From Frigidibacter mobilis (GTDB taxonomy: Bacteria > Pseudomonadota > Alphaproteobacteria > Rhodobacterales > Rhodobacteraceae), in NCBI RefSeq assembly GCF_001620265.1, contig NZ_CP012661.1:2604001-2668000 (forward strand): a stretch of DNA of 64,000 nucleotides. Direction: 5' to 3'. The notes under the pieces are model-generated. The model did no database searches, was not told where the DNA came from, and worked only from the letters and a program-made list of their open reading frames with translations. The position numbers and the translations under genes were made by a program. Positions 38,850 through 48,136 of the stretch are shown in pieces; position 1 is the stretch's first letter, and each line of letters starts with the position of its first letter.

Positions 38850-39023
38850 ATGCTTGGTTGGGCTCTCACCTTCCTCATCGTTGCGCTGATCGCCGGCGCG
38901 CTTGGCTTTGGCGGCATTGCCGGCGCCTCGGTCGGCATCGCCAAGATCCTGTTCTTCGTGTTCATCGTGCTGTTCGTCGTGGCGATGCTTGCCCGCGCGC
39001 TGCGCGGCCAGCCGCCGGTCTGA
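38850..39023 (+). CDS. DUF1328 small membrane protein
   Basis: The 57-residue protein is almost entirely two hydrophobic helices ([20 protein letters not shown] and [19 protein letters not shown]), matching DUF1328/YtjA-type proteins of the inner membrane. The typical glycine-rich [18 protein letters not shown] turn is present. AGAAGGAG seven bases ahead sets the start. These proteins are often stress-induced; function unknown. Confidence 0.88.
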   Translation: MLGWALTFLIVALIAGALGFGGIAGASVGIAKILFFVFIVLFVVAMLARALRGQPPV

Positions 39024-39252
39024 CACGGCCGGGCTTCCGTGCCGGGCAAACCGCCCGCGGTGCAGACTTGCCGGATCACCGGGTGGATATACCCCCATAT
39101 TCGCCCGGCCGGGCAAGAACGGGTCGCAGTTTGCTCTGCGGCCCGATTTGCTTTGCTGGCGCTGCGGCGCCCTCGTTTCACGCCGCCTGACCGAGATCAA
39201 CGACAGGCTCGCCCCCTCCTGCCAGTCTGCCGGCACAAAGGAGGATCCGCGG

Positions 39253-40326
39253 ATGAAGAGACGCAGCATTATGACGGGGGCCGCCGCCACGCTCGCGCTT
39301 GGCGGGGCAGGCATCGCCAGCTGGTGCAGGGCCGCCGGCTCGCAGACCAGCTACGACCGATATATCGCCCGCCTGCGTGCGCCACTGGGGAACAATCCGC
39401 CGATGGCGGATCTTCTGCGAACCGCCAGCCTTGCCGCCAGTGGCCACAACACCCAGCCCTGGCAGTTCGATGTTAGGCCGGGCACCATCATCCTGCGGCC
39501 GGACCTGTCATGCACCACACCAGTGGTCGATCCCGATGACCATCACCTCATCGTCAGTCTTGGCTGCGCGATGGAGACCCTCGCCATTGCCGCCAGCGGC
39601 ACCGGGCGGCCGGGCGAGGCCGATCCCATCGGCGGCCTCGTCTACCGCCATACCGAGGGCCCGCCGCGACCAGGCCCGCTGCTGGCCGCGATCCCCGCCC
39701 GCCAATCCACCCGCGCCGACTATGACGGCCGCGCGGTGCCTGCCGCCGATCTTGCGCAGCTGGAACGGGCCGGCACCGGGCCCGGCGTGCGGCTGATCCT
39801 GATTACCGACCGCCCGCGGATGAACCAGATCCGTGATCTGGTCATCGCCGGCAACACTACCCAAATGGCCGATCCCGCCTTCATCGCCGAACTCAAGCAC
39901 TGGCTGCGCTTCTCGCCCCGCAGCGCGATGGAGACCGGCGACGGGCTCTATGCCGCCGCCAGCGGCAACCCGGTGCTGCCGGATGCCTTTGGCCGCTTCG
40001 CCTTCGACCAGGTCTTCACCACCGCCGCCGAGAATGACAAATACGCCCGCCACCTCTCCACCTCGGCCGGGCTGGCGGTCTTCGTCGCGGACCGCGAGGA
40101 TACCGCGCATTGGGTCGCCGTCGGTCGCGCCTGCCAGCGCTTCGCGCTGACCGCCACCGCGCTTGGCCTGAAACACGCCTTCCTCAACCAGCCGGTCGAG
40201 GTTGCCGCGCTGCGCCCCGAACTGGCCTCGCTGATCGGCGAGCCGGGGAAGCGCCCGGATCTCGTGATGCGCTTCGGCTATGGCCCGACGCTGCCCTGGT
40301 CGCCGCGGCGAGAGGTGCAGCTATGA
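39253..40326 (+). CDS. Tat-exported nitroreductase-like (Acg family) protein
   Basis: The 357-residue protein has an N-terminal twin-arginine-like signal (MKRRSIMTGAAATLALGGAG). The body resembles the Acg/nitroreductase fold: LLRTASLAASGHNTQPWQFD, RQSTRADYDGR, and a C-terminal LKHAFLNQPVEVAALRPEL segment. Family members bind FMN, but many Acg-type proteins lack reductase activity and may sequester flavin. AAAGGAGGATC is a strong ribosome site. It is followed by IS-derived sequence. Confidence 0.82.
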   Translation: MKRRSIMTGAAATLALGGAGIASWCRAAGSQTSYDRYIARLRAPLGNNPPMADLLRTASLAASGHNTQPWQFDVRPGTIILRPDLSCTTPVVDPDDHHLIVSLGCAMETLAIAASGTGRPGEADPIGGLVYRHTEGPPRPGPLLAAIPARQSTRADYDGRAVPAADLAQLERAGTGPGVRLILITDRPRMNQIRDLVIAGNTTQMADPAFIAELKHWLRFSPRSAMETGDGLYAAASGNPVLPDAFGRFAFDQVFTTAAENDKYARHLSTSAGLAVFVADREDTAHWVAVGRACQRFALTATALGLKHAFLNQPVEVAALRPELASLIGEPGKRPDLVMRFGYGPTLPWSPRREVQL

Positions 40327-40458
40327 CGACAGGCCCTTCTTGCAGGGGCCAGGATCTGTGGACTTGGGGAAATGGTGCGCCATTTCTCCTTACAGCTCCG
40401 ATATAACGCCGCCATTCTTGGCTGGAAGCGGAAAAATCGTGAAAGCGGGAGCCTATAG

Positions 40459-40752
40459 TTTCCTCCCGCGCAGACATCTGAGCCCTTCGACGGCGATATC
40501 GCGCAAGAAGCGGTCGACTGGCACTACATCGACCCGGGCCAGCCGACCGACAACGCCTTCATCGAAGCGTTCAATGGCAGGTTCCGGGCCGAATGCCTGA
40601 ACCAGCACTGGTTCCTGACGCTTGCGGATGCAGCGGAAAAGTTGGAGGCTTGGCGTAGATACTGCAACGAGGAACGGCCACACGGCGCGATCGGCAACAA
40701 GGTTCCGATCATGCTGACGAAATCAGGGGGCGCCACCAGCCCGCCACCCTGA
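40459..40752 (+). mobile_element. IS3-family transposase C-terminal relic
   Basis: An open frame ending at 40752 encodes the last 97 residues of an IS3-type OrfB integrase: GQPTDNAFIEAFNGRFRAEC (with the catalytic Glu region), LTLADAAEKLEAWRRYCNEE, then RPHGAIGN. The first two catalytic Asp regions and OrfA are absent and a stop lies just upstream. It is a dead fragment between the nitroreductase-like gene and tRNA-Ser. Terminal repeats were not found. Confidence 0.85.
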
Positions 40753-40935
40753 GCGGAAGCCGGAAAATCTGCCTTCGGGCGGTCCAAGGTTGGGGCGCGG
40801 ATCACTCATTATGAACGAGGGACGACCGGGGGCAGGTCACCTTCGTGCAAGATCAGGCACAATAAGCGCTGTAATAAGGCGTCTCTCTTGGCCTAAAATC
40901 TCATAATTTTACTTCAGATCAGTGACTTAAGTGAC

Positions 40936-41025
40936 TGGCGGAAGCGGTGGGATTCGAACCCACGGTACGGTTCCCCGCACGCTAGTTTTCAAGACTAGAG
41001 CCTTAAACCACTCGGCCACACTTCC
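40936..41025 (-). tRNA. tRNA-Ser (TGA)
   Basis: This 90-base class II tRNA has acceptor GGAAGTG, D arm GCCGAGTGG, anticodon loop CTTGAAA (anticodon TGA), a long variable arm, T loop GGTTCGAATCC and encoded CCA. It reads UCA/UCG codons. Confidence 0.97.
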
Positions 41026-41482
41026 CTGCCGTTCGGGTTCAGGCCCGGCCACTCCCCGATACCCAGCCACGAACCGGCGCGCCCGTTGTAATCACATCCG
41101 CGAGTCGGGGTCCAGAGGGCCGGGGCCAGGTTGCGCGGCGACCTGCCCCGGCATCGGCCCGTGCAGGACGCGGCAGCTTGCCGCGCCCGCAGCCTGCAAA
41201 TGGTTCAGGCAGACCAGAGCTCACGCAGAACTGACGGCGCAGCGGACGCTTGCGGCGCCGGAGGGGCAGCCCAGGCATGGTCCGGCTCTTTCCTTGCGCG
41301 GGTCGAGCCGTTAAGATGCGCCTTGGCCGGGGCAGCTGCCCGGCTGCAAGACTGCGGACCAGACTGGGCATGGCGGTGCCGGCCCGAACCGGGGCGATAC
41401 GCCGCATAGGCAAGACCACGGCACCTGTCCGCAACAGGCAGAGGGCGCAGCGCCGTACTAGGGGCGCGCGAAGGGGGCAAGA
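41026..41482. other. Intergenic stretch upstream of the SPOR lipoprotein
   Basis: There is no recognised gene, RNA or repeat in these 457 bases. Frames on both strands lack start signals and conserved motifs. It presumably holds promoters of the downstream cell-wall operon; none could be assigned with confidence. Confidence 0.5.
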
Positions 41483-42361
41483 ATGACGAGTGGCACCACT
41501 GGGCAGATGGCCCTGACAACGGGCCTGCGCGGCGCGCTGCTGCTGGGCGTGGCCCTGGGCCTGGCGGCGTGCCAGAGCACACAGATGCCGTTCGGGATCG
41601 GCTCGGGCGCAAAGAGTGCCGAGGGCGCGCCGGTGCGGCAGGCCAGCTCGGCCCGGCTGGTGGACCGCGATGTCGAGGCGCCCGAGGTGTTCGACGTGTC
41701 CGATCAGGGCCTTTGGGACGGGCGCCCCTCGCTGGGCGGCGTCTGGGTGGCGCATCCGGATGTGAAGGATCCCGAACGGGTCATCATCCGCAATCCTGCC
41801 AATGGCAAGTTCATCATCGGCGCCCTGTTCCGGCGCGAGCGCGACATGCCCGGCCCGCGGCTGCAGGTGTCCTCCGATGCCGCGGGTGCACTGGGGATGC
41901 TGGCAGGCCAGCCGGCCGCATTGCAGGTGACGGCGCTGCGGCGCGAGGAGACGGCGGCGCCCGCCGCGGCCGAACCCACACCTGCCGCCACCGCGGCGCC
42001 GATCGGCGCCGTGGCCAGCGCCGCCATCGACCGCGCCGATCCGCCGCCCGCGGTCCCTGCCCCTGCCGCCACCGGCATGTCGCCCGCGCCCAAGCCCGCT
42101 GCGGCACCGGCGGCACCGGTCGCAAGCTCTGGCCGCCCCTATATCCAGATCGGCATCTTCAGCGTCGAGGCCAATGCCGAACGCGCCGCCAGTCAAATGA
42201 CCGCCGCCGGCTTGACTGCCGCGATCCGCAAGGACGAAAGCCAGGGCAAGACCTTCTGGCGCGTCATTGTCGGCCCGCTGACCGGCGCCGACGAGCGCGC
42301 CGCCGCCGTGGCCAAGGTCAAGGGCCTTGGCTATCCCGATGCCTATGCCGTCAGCAAATGA
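41483..42361 (+). CDS. SPOR-domain lipoprotein, RlpA-like
   Basis: The 292-residue protein has a lipoprotein signal ending LGLAAC. A middle region (about 75-150; VIIRNPANGKFIIGALFRR, SSDAAGALGMLAGQPAALQV) looks like a diverged RlpA double-psi barrel. An Ala/Pro linker follows, and a C-terminal SPOR domain (about 215-292; YIQIGIFSVEANAERAASQM, FWRVIVGPLTG) binds denuded septal peptidoglycan. The catalytic residues of lytic RlpA are not evident. It is followed by dacC, so the pair probably acts on the cell wall at division. Confidence 0.83.
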   Translation: MTSGTTGQMALTTGLRGALLLGVALGLAACQSTQMPFGIGSGAKSAEGAPVRQASSARLVDRDVEAPEVFDVSDQGLWDGRPSLGGVWVAHPDVKDPERVIIRNPANGKFIIGALFRRERDMPGPRLQVSSDAAGALGMLAGQPAALQVTALRREETAAPAAAEPTPAATAAPIGAVASAAIDRADPPPAVPAPAATGMSPAPKPAAAPAAPVASSGRPYIQIGIFSVEANAERAASQMTAAGLTAAIRKDESQGKTFWRVIVGPLTGADERAAAVAKVKGLGYPDAYAVSK

Positions 42362-42430
42362 TCCCCGGGGGCCGCTTGGCCCCTGCCCTGCCCTCCCCAC
42401 CGAGACCCAGCCCCCGGAGCGACCCCGACC

Positions 42431-43576
42431 ATGCTGAAGCGCCTCCTCCACTCTGCCCTGATCGTGCTCGCCTCGCTGGCCCCGGCGGCGGCCTACGAAA
42501 CCAAGGCCCGCGCCGCCTGGGTCTATGACCTGACCACGCAGACCGTGCTGCTGGAGAAGGAGGCCGATGTGCCGCTGCCGCCGGCCTCGATGTCGAAGCT
42601 GATGACGCTGAACATGCTGTTCGAGGCGCTGCGGGCCGGCACCGTGTCGATGGACACCCAGTTCCCGGTCTCGACCAGGGCGAAAAGCATGGGCGGCTCG
42701 ACCATGTTCCTCAACGAGATGGACCGCCCGACGGTCGAGGATCTGATCCACGGCATCATCATCAACTCGGGCAACGATGCCTGCGTGGTGGTCGCCGAGG
42801 GCCTTGCCGGGTCGGAGGAGACCTTCGCGCAGAAGATGACCGAACGTGCCCACACGCTTGGCATGACCAATTCCACCTTCAAGAACAGCTCCGGCTGGCC
42901 CGCTGACGGCCACCGGATGAGCCTGCATGATCTCGGGCTGCTGGCAACGCGGCTGATTACCGAATTTCCCGAATACTACCCCTATTTCGGCATGACCGGC
43001 TTCAACTACGAAGGCCGCGCTCCCGCCAATGCCAACAACCGCAATCCGCTGCTGAGCCTTGGCGTCGGTGCCGACGGGCTGAAGACCGGGCATACGCAAG
43101 AGGCGGGCTATGGCCTTGTGGGCTCGGCCGAGCAGAACGGCCGCCGCATCGTCTTCGTGATCTCGGGCCTTACCTCGGAGGCAGAGCGCCGGCAGGAGGC
43201 CGAGGCGCTGACCAACTGGGCGTTCCGGCAGTTCGTGCTGCGCACCGTGGCAACCGGCGGCACGCGGCTGGCCGAGGCCGAGGTGCATATGGGCGCCGAA
43301 AGCACGGTCGGGCTGGTGGTCAAGGAGGATCTGCGGCTGCTGCTGCCGGCGCTGGCCCTGTCGCAGGAGGGGATCAAGGCCGAGGCGGTCTATAACGGCC
43401 CGATCTCGGCCCCGATCACCGCGGGGCAGGTGCTGGGGGAACTGGTGCTGGATCTGCCGGACATGCCCGATGTGCGGGTACCGCTGGTGGCGGAAACGGA
43501 CGTGCCGGTGGGCGGTTTCGGCAAGCATCTGGCGGTGGCCGCCGGCGCGCTGATGGCCCGCGTGTCGGGCAGCTGA
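42431..43576 (+). CDS. dacC: D-alanyl-D-alanine carboxypeptidase (PBP5/6 family)
   Basis: The 381-residue periplasmic enzyme has a signal peptide (1-21), nucleophile Ser53 and Lys56 in PPASMSKLM, SGN in IINSGNDACVVVAEG, and KTG in ADGLKTGHTQEAGYG. A C-terminal PBP5-type beta domain follows the catalytic domain. It trims the terminal D-Ala of peptidoglycan stem peptides. The symbol follows common usage; dacA/dacF would be equally valid. It is 70 bases after the SPOR gene and 32 before tmk. Confidence 0.94.
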   Translation: MLKRLLHSALIVLASLAPAAAYETKARAAWVYDLTTQTVLLEKEADVPLPPASMSKLMTLNMLFEALRAGTVSMDTQFPVSTRAKSMGGSTMFLNEMDRPTVEDLIHGIIINSGNDACVVVAEGLAGSEETFAQKMTERAHTLGMTNSTFKNSSGWPADGHRMSLHDLGLLATRLITEFPEYYPYFGMTGFNYEGRAPANANNRNPLLSLGVGADGLKTGHTQEAGYGLVGSAEQNGRRIVFVISGLTSEAERRQEAEALTNWAFRQFVLRTVATGGTRLAEAEVHMGAESTVGLVVKEDLRLLLPALALSQEGIKAEAVYNGPISAPITAGQVLGELVLDLPDMPDVRVPLVAETDVPVGGFGKHLAVAAGALMARVSGS

Positions 43577-43608
43577 GCTCAGGGCCAAGCGAAAGGACCG
43601 CAGGCGCG

Positions 43609-44220
43609 ATGTTCATCACCTTCGAGGGCATCGACGGGTCGGGCAAGTCCACCCAGGCGCGGCTTCTGGCCGAAGCGCTGCGCATGGGGGCGCAGGACGT
43701 GGTGCTGACGCGCGAACCCGGCGGCAGCCCCGGCGCCGAGGAGATCCGCCGGCTGGTGCTGGAGGGCGACCCCGACCGCTGGTCGGCGCAAACCGAGATC
43801 CTGCTGTTCACCGCGGCGCGCCGCGACCATCTGGAAAAGACCATCGCCCCCGCGCTTGCCGCAGGCCGCATCGTGATTTCCGACCGTTTTGCCGACAGCA
43901 CGCGCCTGTATCAGGGCATCACCCGCGGCGATCTGCGCGCGCAGGTGGATGCGCTGCATAGCCTGATGATCGGCCGCGAGCCGGACCTGACCTTCATCAT
44001 CGACATCGACCCGGCCGTCGGCCTCGCCCGCGCCTTCGCCCGCAACGGCACCGAAGAGCGGTTCGAGGAGATGGGCGAGGCGATGCAGCACACCATGCGC
44101 GCCGGGTTCCTGGCGCTGGCGGCCGAGTTCCCGGCCCGCTGCGTGGTGATCGACGGGGCCCGCGCTCCTGAAGCCGTCGCCGCCGATGTGCTGGCGACGG
44201 CGCGGGAGCGGCTGGCATGA
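43609..44220 (+). CDS. tmk: Thymidylate kinase
   Basis: The 203-residue P-loop kinase (FEGIDGSGKSTQARLL) has the DR(F/Y) motif ISDRFADSTRLYQG and lid region. It converts dTMP to dTDP. The length is normal. Its stop overlaps the holB start (ATGA), a widespread tmk-holB coupling. Confidence 0.97.
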   Translation: MFITFEGIDGSGKSTQARLLAEALRMGAQDVVLTREPGGSPGAEEIRRLVLEGDPDRWSAQTEILLFTAARRDHLEKTIAPALAAGRIVISDRFADSTRLYQGITRGDLRAQVDALHSLMIGREPDLTFIIDIDPAVGLARAFARNGTEERFEEMGEAMQHTMRAGFLALAAEFPARCVVIDGARAPEAVAADVLATARERLA

Positions 44221-45365
44221 GGGCGCCCCGCGCCTCGACCGAGCTTGCCGAACCGCTGCCCGAGGCCGACCGCGTCGCGGGTGCGCCGCATCCGCGCGAC
44301 ACCGCGCGGCTCTACGGGCAGGAAAGGGCCGAGGCCGGGTTCCTCGATGCCTTCGCCACCGGCCGCCAGCACCACGGCTGGATGCTGACCGGCCCGCGCG
44401 GGGTGGGCAAGGCCACCCTCGCCTGGCGCATCGCGCGCTTCCTGCTGGCCACACCCGAGGTCGAGGAAGACGGCTTCTTCGGTGCCCCCCCGCCCCCGAC
44501 CTCGCTCGACATCCCCGCCGATCATCCGGTGGCGCGCCGGATGCACTCGCTGTCGGAATCGCGGCTGTTCCTGCTCCGCCGCAGCTGGGACGAGGACAAG
44601 GCGCGGATGCGCGCGGTGATCGGCGTCGACGAGGTGCGGCGCCTGAAATCCTTCTTCAACTTCTCTGCCGCCGATGGCGGGCGCCGCGTGGCGATCATCG
44701 ACGCCGCCGACGAGATGAACCCCAACGCCGCCAACGCCCTGCTGAAACTGCTGGAGGAGCCCCCGGCCGGGGCGACGCTGCTGATGGTCGCACACCAGCC
44801 CTCCAGCCTCTTGCCCACCATACGCTCGCGGGTACGCGAGCTGCGGCTTGGCACGCTGGACGCCGCGCAGATGGAGGCGGCTCTGGCGCAGGCGGGCACC
44901 GAGACGGATGCCGCGGCGGCGTTGGCCGAACTGTCCGGCGGATCGGTCGGCGAGGCAATCCGGCTGGTCAATCTCGACGGGCTGCGCGCCTATGCGCAGA
45001 TGGTGGAGCTGTTCGCCGGAATGCCGCGGCTGGACCGGATCCGCGCCCTGCAACTGGCCGAAAGCGCCGGGGGCCGCGCCGCCGAGGGCCGCTTCGACGT
45101 GCTGCTGACGCTGTTCGACCTGTTCCTCGCCCGCCTTGCCCGCGCCGGTGTTGCCGGCCCGTTCGCCACCGAGGCCGCCCCCGGCGAGGCGCAGCTCTTC
45201 GCCCGCCTCGCGCCCAATCCCGCAGCGGGTCGCCTCTGGGCACAGCGCCAGCAGGATCTGGGCGCGCGGGCGCGGCATGGGCGGGCGGTCAACCTTGACC
45301 CTGCCGCGCTTCTCATGGATATGGTGCTGCAGGTGAACGAGACGGCGGCCCGGCTGGCCGCTTGA
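44217..45365 (+). CDS. holB: DNA polymerase III delta-prime subunit
   Basis: The 382-residue clamp-loader AAA+ subunit has the degenerate P loop GWMLTGPRGVGKATLAWRIA, the sensor region NAANALLKLLEEPPAGATLL and HQPSSLLPTIRSR. An N-terminal extension (1-37) precedes YGQERAEAGFLDAF. It opens the beta sliding clamp together with tau/gamma and delta. It is coupled by four bases to tmk and followed after 13 bases by tatD. Confidence 0.93.
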   Translation: MRAPRASTELAEPLPEADRVAGAPHPRDTARLYGQERAEAGFLDAFATGRQHHGWMLTGPRGVGKATLAWRIARFLLATPEVEEDGFFGAPPPPTSLDIPADHPVARRMHSLSESRLFLLRRSWDEDKARMRAVIGVDEVRRLKSFFNFSAADGGRRVAIIDAADEMNPNAANALLKLLEEPPAGATLLMVAHQPSSLLPTIRSRVRELRLGTLDAAQMEAALAQAGTETDAAAALAELSGGSVGEAIRLVNLDGLRAYAQMVELFAGMPRLDRIRALQLAESAGGRAAEGRFDVLLTLFDLFLARLARAGVAGPFATEAAPGEAQLFARLAPNPAAGRLWAQRQQDLGARARHGRAVNLDPAALLMDMVLQVNETAARLAA

Positions 45366-45378
45366 GGAAAGCCGGACC

Positions 45379-46218
45379 ATGCCCCAAACGCCTGCCCAAG
45401 ACAGCACCGGCGGCCTTGCGCTGCCCGAAATCGTCGACAGTCATTGCCACCTCGATTTCCCGGACTTCGCCGATGAAATCCCGCAGGTCATCGCCCGCGC
45501 CCGCGCCGCCGGGGTGACGCGGATGGTGACGATCTGCACGCGGCTGGCCAGCGAACCCGCGGTGCGCGCCATCGCCGAGGCGCATGACGGCGTGTTCTAC
45601 GCCGCCGGCACCCACCCGATGCGCGCCGGCGAAGAGCCGATGGCGACGATGGAGCAACTGGTCGCCCTCGCCCGCCACCCCAAATTCGTCGGCATCGGCG
45701 AGACCGGGCTCGACTATCACTACAGCGCCGACAGCGCCGCGGCGCAGCAGGAAAGCCTGCGCATCCATATCGCCGCCGCGCGCGAAACCGGCCTGCCTCT
45801 TGTCATCCACGCCCGCAACGCCGATGACGACATGGCCCGCATCCTGGCCGAAGAGCATCGCGCCGGCGCCTATGGCTGCGTCATGCACTGCTTTTCCTCC
45901 AGCGCCGAACTGGCACAGGCGGCGCTGGAGCTTGGCTTCTACCTCTCGATGTCGGGTATCGCCGCCTTCCCCAGATCGGCCGAGCTGCGGGCGATCTTCG
46001 CCGCCGCGCCCCTCGACCGCATCCTGCTGGAAACCGACTCGCCCTACCTCGCCCCGCCCCCGCACCGGGGCCGCCGCAACGAGCCCGCCTATACCGCCCA
46101 CACCGCCCGCACCGGGGCCGAGGTGTTCGGGCTGACCCTGGCCGAGTTCGCCGCCGCCACCAGTGCCAATTTCGACCGGCTCTTCACCCGCGCCGCCGCC
46201 GGGGCGCGCGCGGCATGA
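45379..46218 (+). CDS. tatD: TatD-family metal-dependent deoxyribonuclease
   Basis: The 279-residue amidohydrolase-fold protein has metal ligands in VDSHCHLDFPDF, GIGETGLDYHY, VIHARNADDDM, MHCFSSS and LETDSPYLAPPPHRG. Family members are 3'-5' exonucleases in DNA or oxidative-damage repair. TTGAGGAAAG precedes the ATG. Its stop overlaps the ATG of the next gene. The gene order tmk-holB-tatD-MBL is widely conserved. Confidence 0.95.
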   Translation: MPQTPAQDSTGGLALPEIVDSHCHLDFPDFADEIPQVIARARAAGVTRMVTICTRLASEPAVRAIAEAHDGVFYAAGTHPMRAGEEPMATMEQLVALARHPKFVGIGETGLDYHYSADSAAAQQESLRIHIAAARETGLPLVIHARNADDDMARILAEEHRAGAYGCVMHCFSSSAELAQAALELGFYLSMSGIAAFPRSAELRAIFAAAPLDRILLETDSPYLAPPPHRGRRNEPAYTAHTARTGAEVFGLTLAEFAAATSANFDRLFTRAAAGARAA

Positions 46219-47009
46219 CCCTGCGCTTCACCATCCTGGGCTGCGGATCGTCGGGCGGGGTGCCGCGGCTTGGCAACCACTGGGGCGAATGCGACCCCGA
46301 GAACCCGCGCAATACCCGCCTGCGCTGCTCGATGCTGGTCGAACGCACCGGCCCGCAGGGCACCACCCGCGTGCTGATCGACACCACGCCCGACATGCGC
46401 ACCCAACTGCTGCGCGCTGGCGTGGGCGAGCTGGATGCCGTGGTCTTCACCCATGCCCATGCCGACCATACCCACGGGCTCGACGACCTGCGCCAGATCG
46501 TGTTCAACACCCGCCGCCGCCTGCCGGTCTGGGCCGATGGCGCCACGCAGGACTCGCTCTACGCCCGCTTCGGCTATGCCTTCGCCCAGCCCGAAGGCTC
46601 TGCCTATCCGCCGATCTGCGACCTGCACTCGATCCGCGGCGCCTTCCGGATCGAGGGCGCCGGCGGCCCGGTGCCGTTCCTGCCGCTGAAGGTGGCGCAT
46701 GGCGGCATCGACGCGCTCGGCTTCCGCATCGGCGCGCTGGCCTATATCCCCGACGTGTCGGAAATCTATGATGCGGTCTGGCCGCATCTGGCGGGGCTGG
46801 AGGTGTTCGTGATCGACGCGCTGCGCCGCACCCCGCACCCGACCCATGCCCACCTCGCGCTGGCGCTGGAATGGATCGAGCGGGCGGCGCCGGTGCGCGC
46901 CGTGCTGACCAACATGCATATCGACCTCGACCATGACCGCGTCGCCGCCGAAACCCCTGCCCATGTGATCCCGGCCTATGACGGCCTGGTGATCGAACTG
47001 GGCGGCTGA
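46215..47009 (+). CDS. MBL-fold metallo-hydrolase (PhnP-like)
   Basis: The 264-residue metallo-beta-lactamase fold protein has the metal motif FTHAHADHTHGLDDLR, the early GCGSSGGVPRLGNHWGECD segment and late ligands NMHIDLDHDRV. The N-terminus matches the PhnP/cyclic-phosphate phosphodiesterase group, so it may hydrolyse a cyclic phosphodiester. Coupled to tatD by overlap. No phosphonate genes are near. Confidence 0.9.
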   Translation: MTLRFTILGCGSSGGVPRLGNHWGECDPENPRNTRLRCSMLVERTGPQGTTRVLIDTTPDMRTQLLRAGVGELDAVVFTHAHADHTHGLDDLRQIVFNTRRRLPVWADGATQDSLYARFGYAFAQPEGSAYPPICDLHSIRGAFRIEGAGGPVPFLPLKVAHGGIDALGFRIGALAYIPDVSEIYDAVWPHLAGLEVFVIDALRRTPHPTHAHLALALEWIERAAPVRAVLTNMHIDLDHDRVAAETPAHVIPAYDGLVIELGG

Positions 47010-47013
47010 ACGG

Positions 47014-47952
47014 ATGCAGGCCCTTCTCGACGTCATCCTGCCGGTCTTCGTGATTATCGGCTTTGGCTATGTCGCCGCCTGGCGGGGCCTGTTCAACGAA
47101 AGCGCGGTCGAGGGGGTGATGCGCTTCGCGCAGAACTTCGCGGTGCCGGTGCTGCTGTTCAAGTCGATCTCGGGCCTCGACCTCGCGGCAAGTTGGGATC
47201 CGCGGATCCTGGTCAGCTTCTACCTCGGCGCCTTCCTCAGCTTCGGGATCGGCTTTGCCGGCTCGATCTGGCTGTTCCGCCGCCCGGCCACCGATGCGGT
47301 GGCGATCGGGTTCTGCTGCCTGTTCTCCAACTCGCTGCTGATGGGCATCCCGATCACCGAGCGCGCCTATGGCACCGAGGCGCTGGCCGGCAACTTCGCC
47401 ATCATCTCGGTGCACTCGCCGCTGCTCTACGGCTTCGGCATCACCCTGATGGAGATCGTGCGCAACCACGGCCGCGGCACCGGCCCGGCGCGGATCGCGC
47501 TGGCGGCGCTGGCCGGCATCGCCCGCACCCCGCTGGTGATCGGCATCGCCGCCGGGCTGGCGGTGAACCTGACCGGACTGCCGGTGCCGGGCGTGGTCGG
47601 CGCCGCCGTGGCGATGATGGCCAGCGCGGCGCTGCCCGCCGCCCTCTTCGGCCTTGGCGGCGTGCTGCTGCGCTACCGGCCCGAGGGCGACCTGCGCACC
47701 ATCGCAATGGTCTGCGTGCTCTCGCTGCTGGTGCATCCGGCGGTGGCCTATGCCAGCGGCCGCTGGGGGCTGGGGCTGGATACTGCGGGGCTGCGCTCCT
47801 CGGTCATCACCGCCTCGATGGCGCCGGGGGTGAATGCCTATCTCTTTGCCAACATGTACGGCTCTGCCCGCCGCGTCGCCGCCTCCAGCGTGCTGATCGC
47901 CACCGCGCTTTCGGCCTTCACGATCTGGGGCTGGCTGGCGATCCTGCCCTGA
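47014..47952 (+). CDS. AEC-family auxin-efflux-type transporter
   Basis: The 312-residue inner-membrane protein has about ten hydrophobic segments, starting LLDVILPVFVIIGFGYVAAW and including NFAVPVLLFKSI, with a central N-S-L-L-M-G-I-P motif, all typical of the auxin efflux carrier family. Bacterial members export malate-like organic acids or amino acids; the substrate here is unknown. It is four bases after the MBL gene and ends before the long inverted repeat. Confidence 0.9.
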   Translation: MQALLDVILPVFVIIGFGYVAAWRGLFNESAVEGVMRFAQNFAVPVLLFKSISGLDLAASWDPRILVSFYLGAFLSFGIGFAGSIWLFRRPATDAVAIGFCCLFSNSLLMGIPITERAYGTEALAGNFAIISVHSPLLYGFGITLMEIVRNHGRGTGPARIALAALAGIARTPLVIGIAAGLAVNLTGLPVPGVVGAAVAMMASAALPAALFGLGGVLLRYRPEGDLRTIAMVCVLSLLVHPAVAYASGRWGLGLDTAGLRSSVITASMAPGVNAYLFANMYGSARRVAASSVLIATALSAFTIWGWLAILP

Positions 47953-48009
47953 GCGAAAGGGGGACTTTGCGCCCCCCCCCCATCCTGCGAACTGGCGCCC
48001 TTCGGGCTC

Positions 48010-48086
48010 CCCCCCGAGGATACTCGCAACAAGGCAAAGGGAAAACCGCGTCCCTGCTTTGCCTTGTTGCAAATATCCTCGGGGGG
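48010..48086. repeat. Long inverted repeat between convergent genes
   Basis: Arms 48010-48039 and 48057-48086 are 30 bases each and match at 28 positions, around a 17-base loop. Each arm contains a variant of the dispersed repeat core (GGATA..TTGC..CAACAAGG in inverted order). It sits between the AEC transporter and potC and can act as a two-way terminator. Confidence 0.85.
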
Positions 48087-48136
48087 TGAATTGGCCGGCA
48101 CGGCCAAGAGGGGGGCAGACAGCCCCCCTTCCTGTT

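Noticed and set aside
39024..39252. Coding region between DUF1328 and the nitroreductase-like gene
   Set aside because: Frames here lack ribosome sites and conserved segments; the nitroreductase start at 39253 has a strong site.
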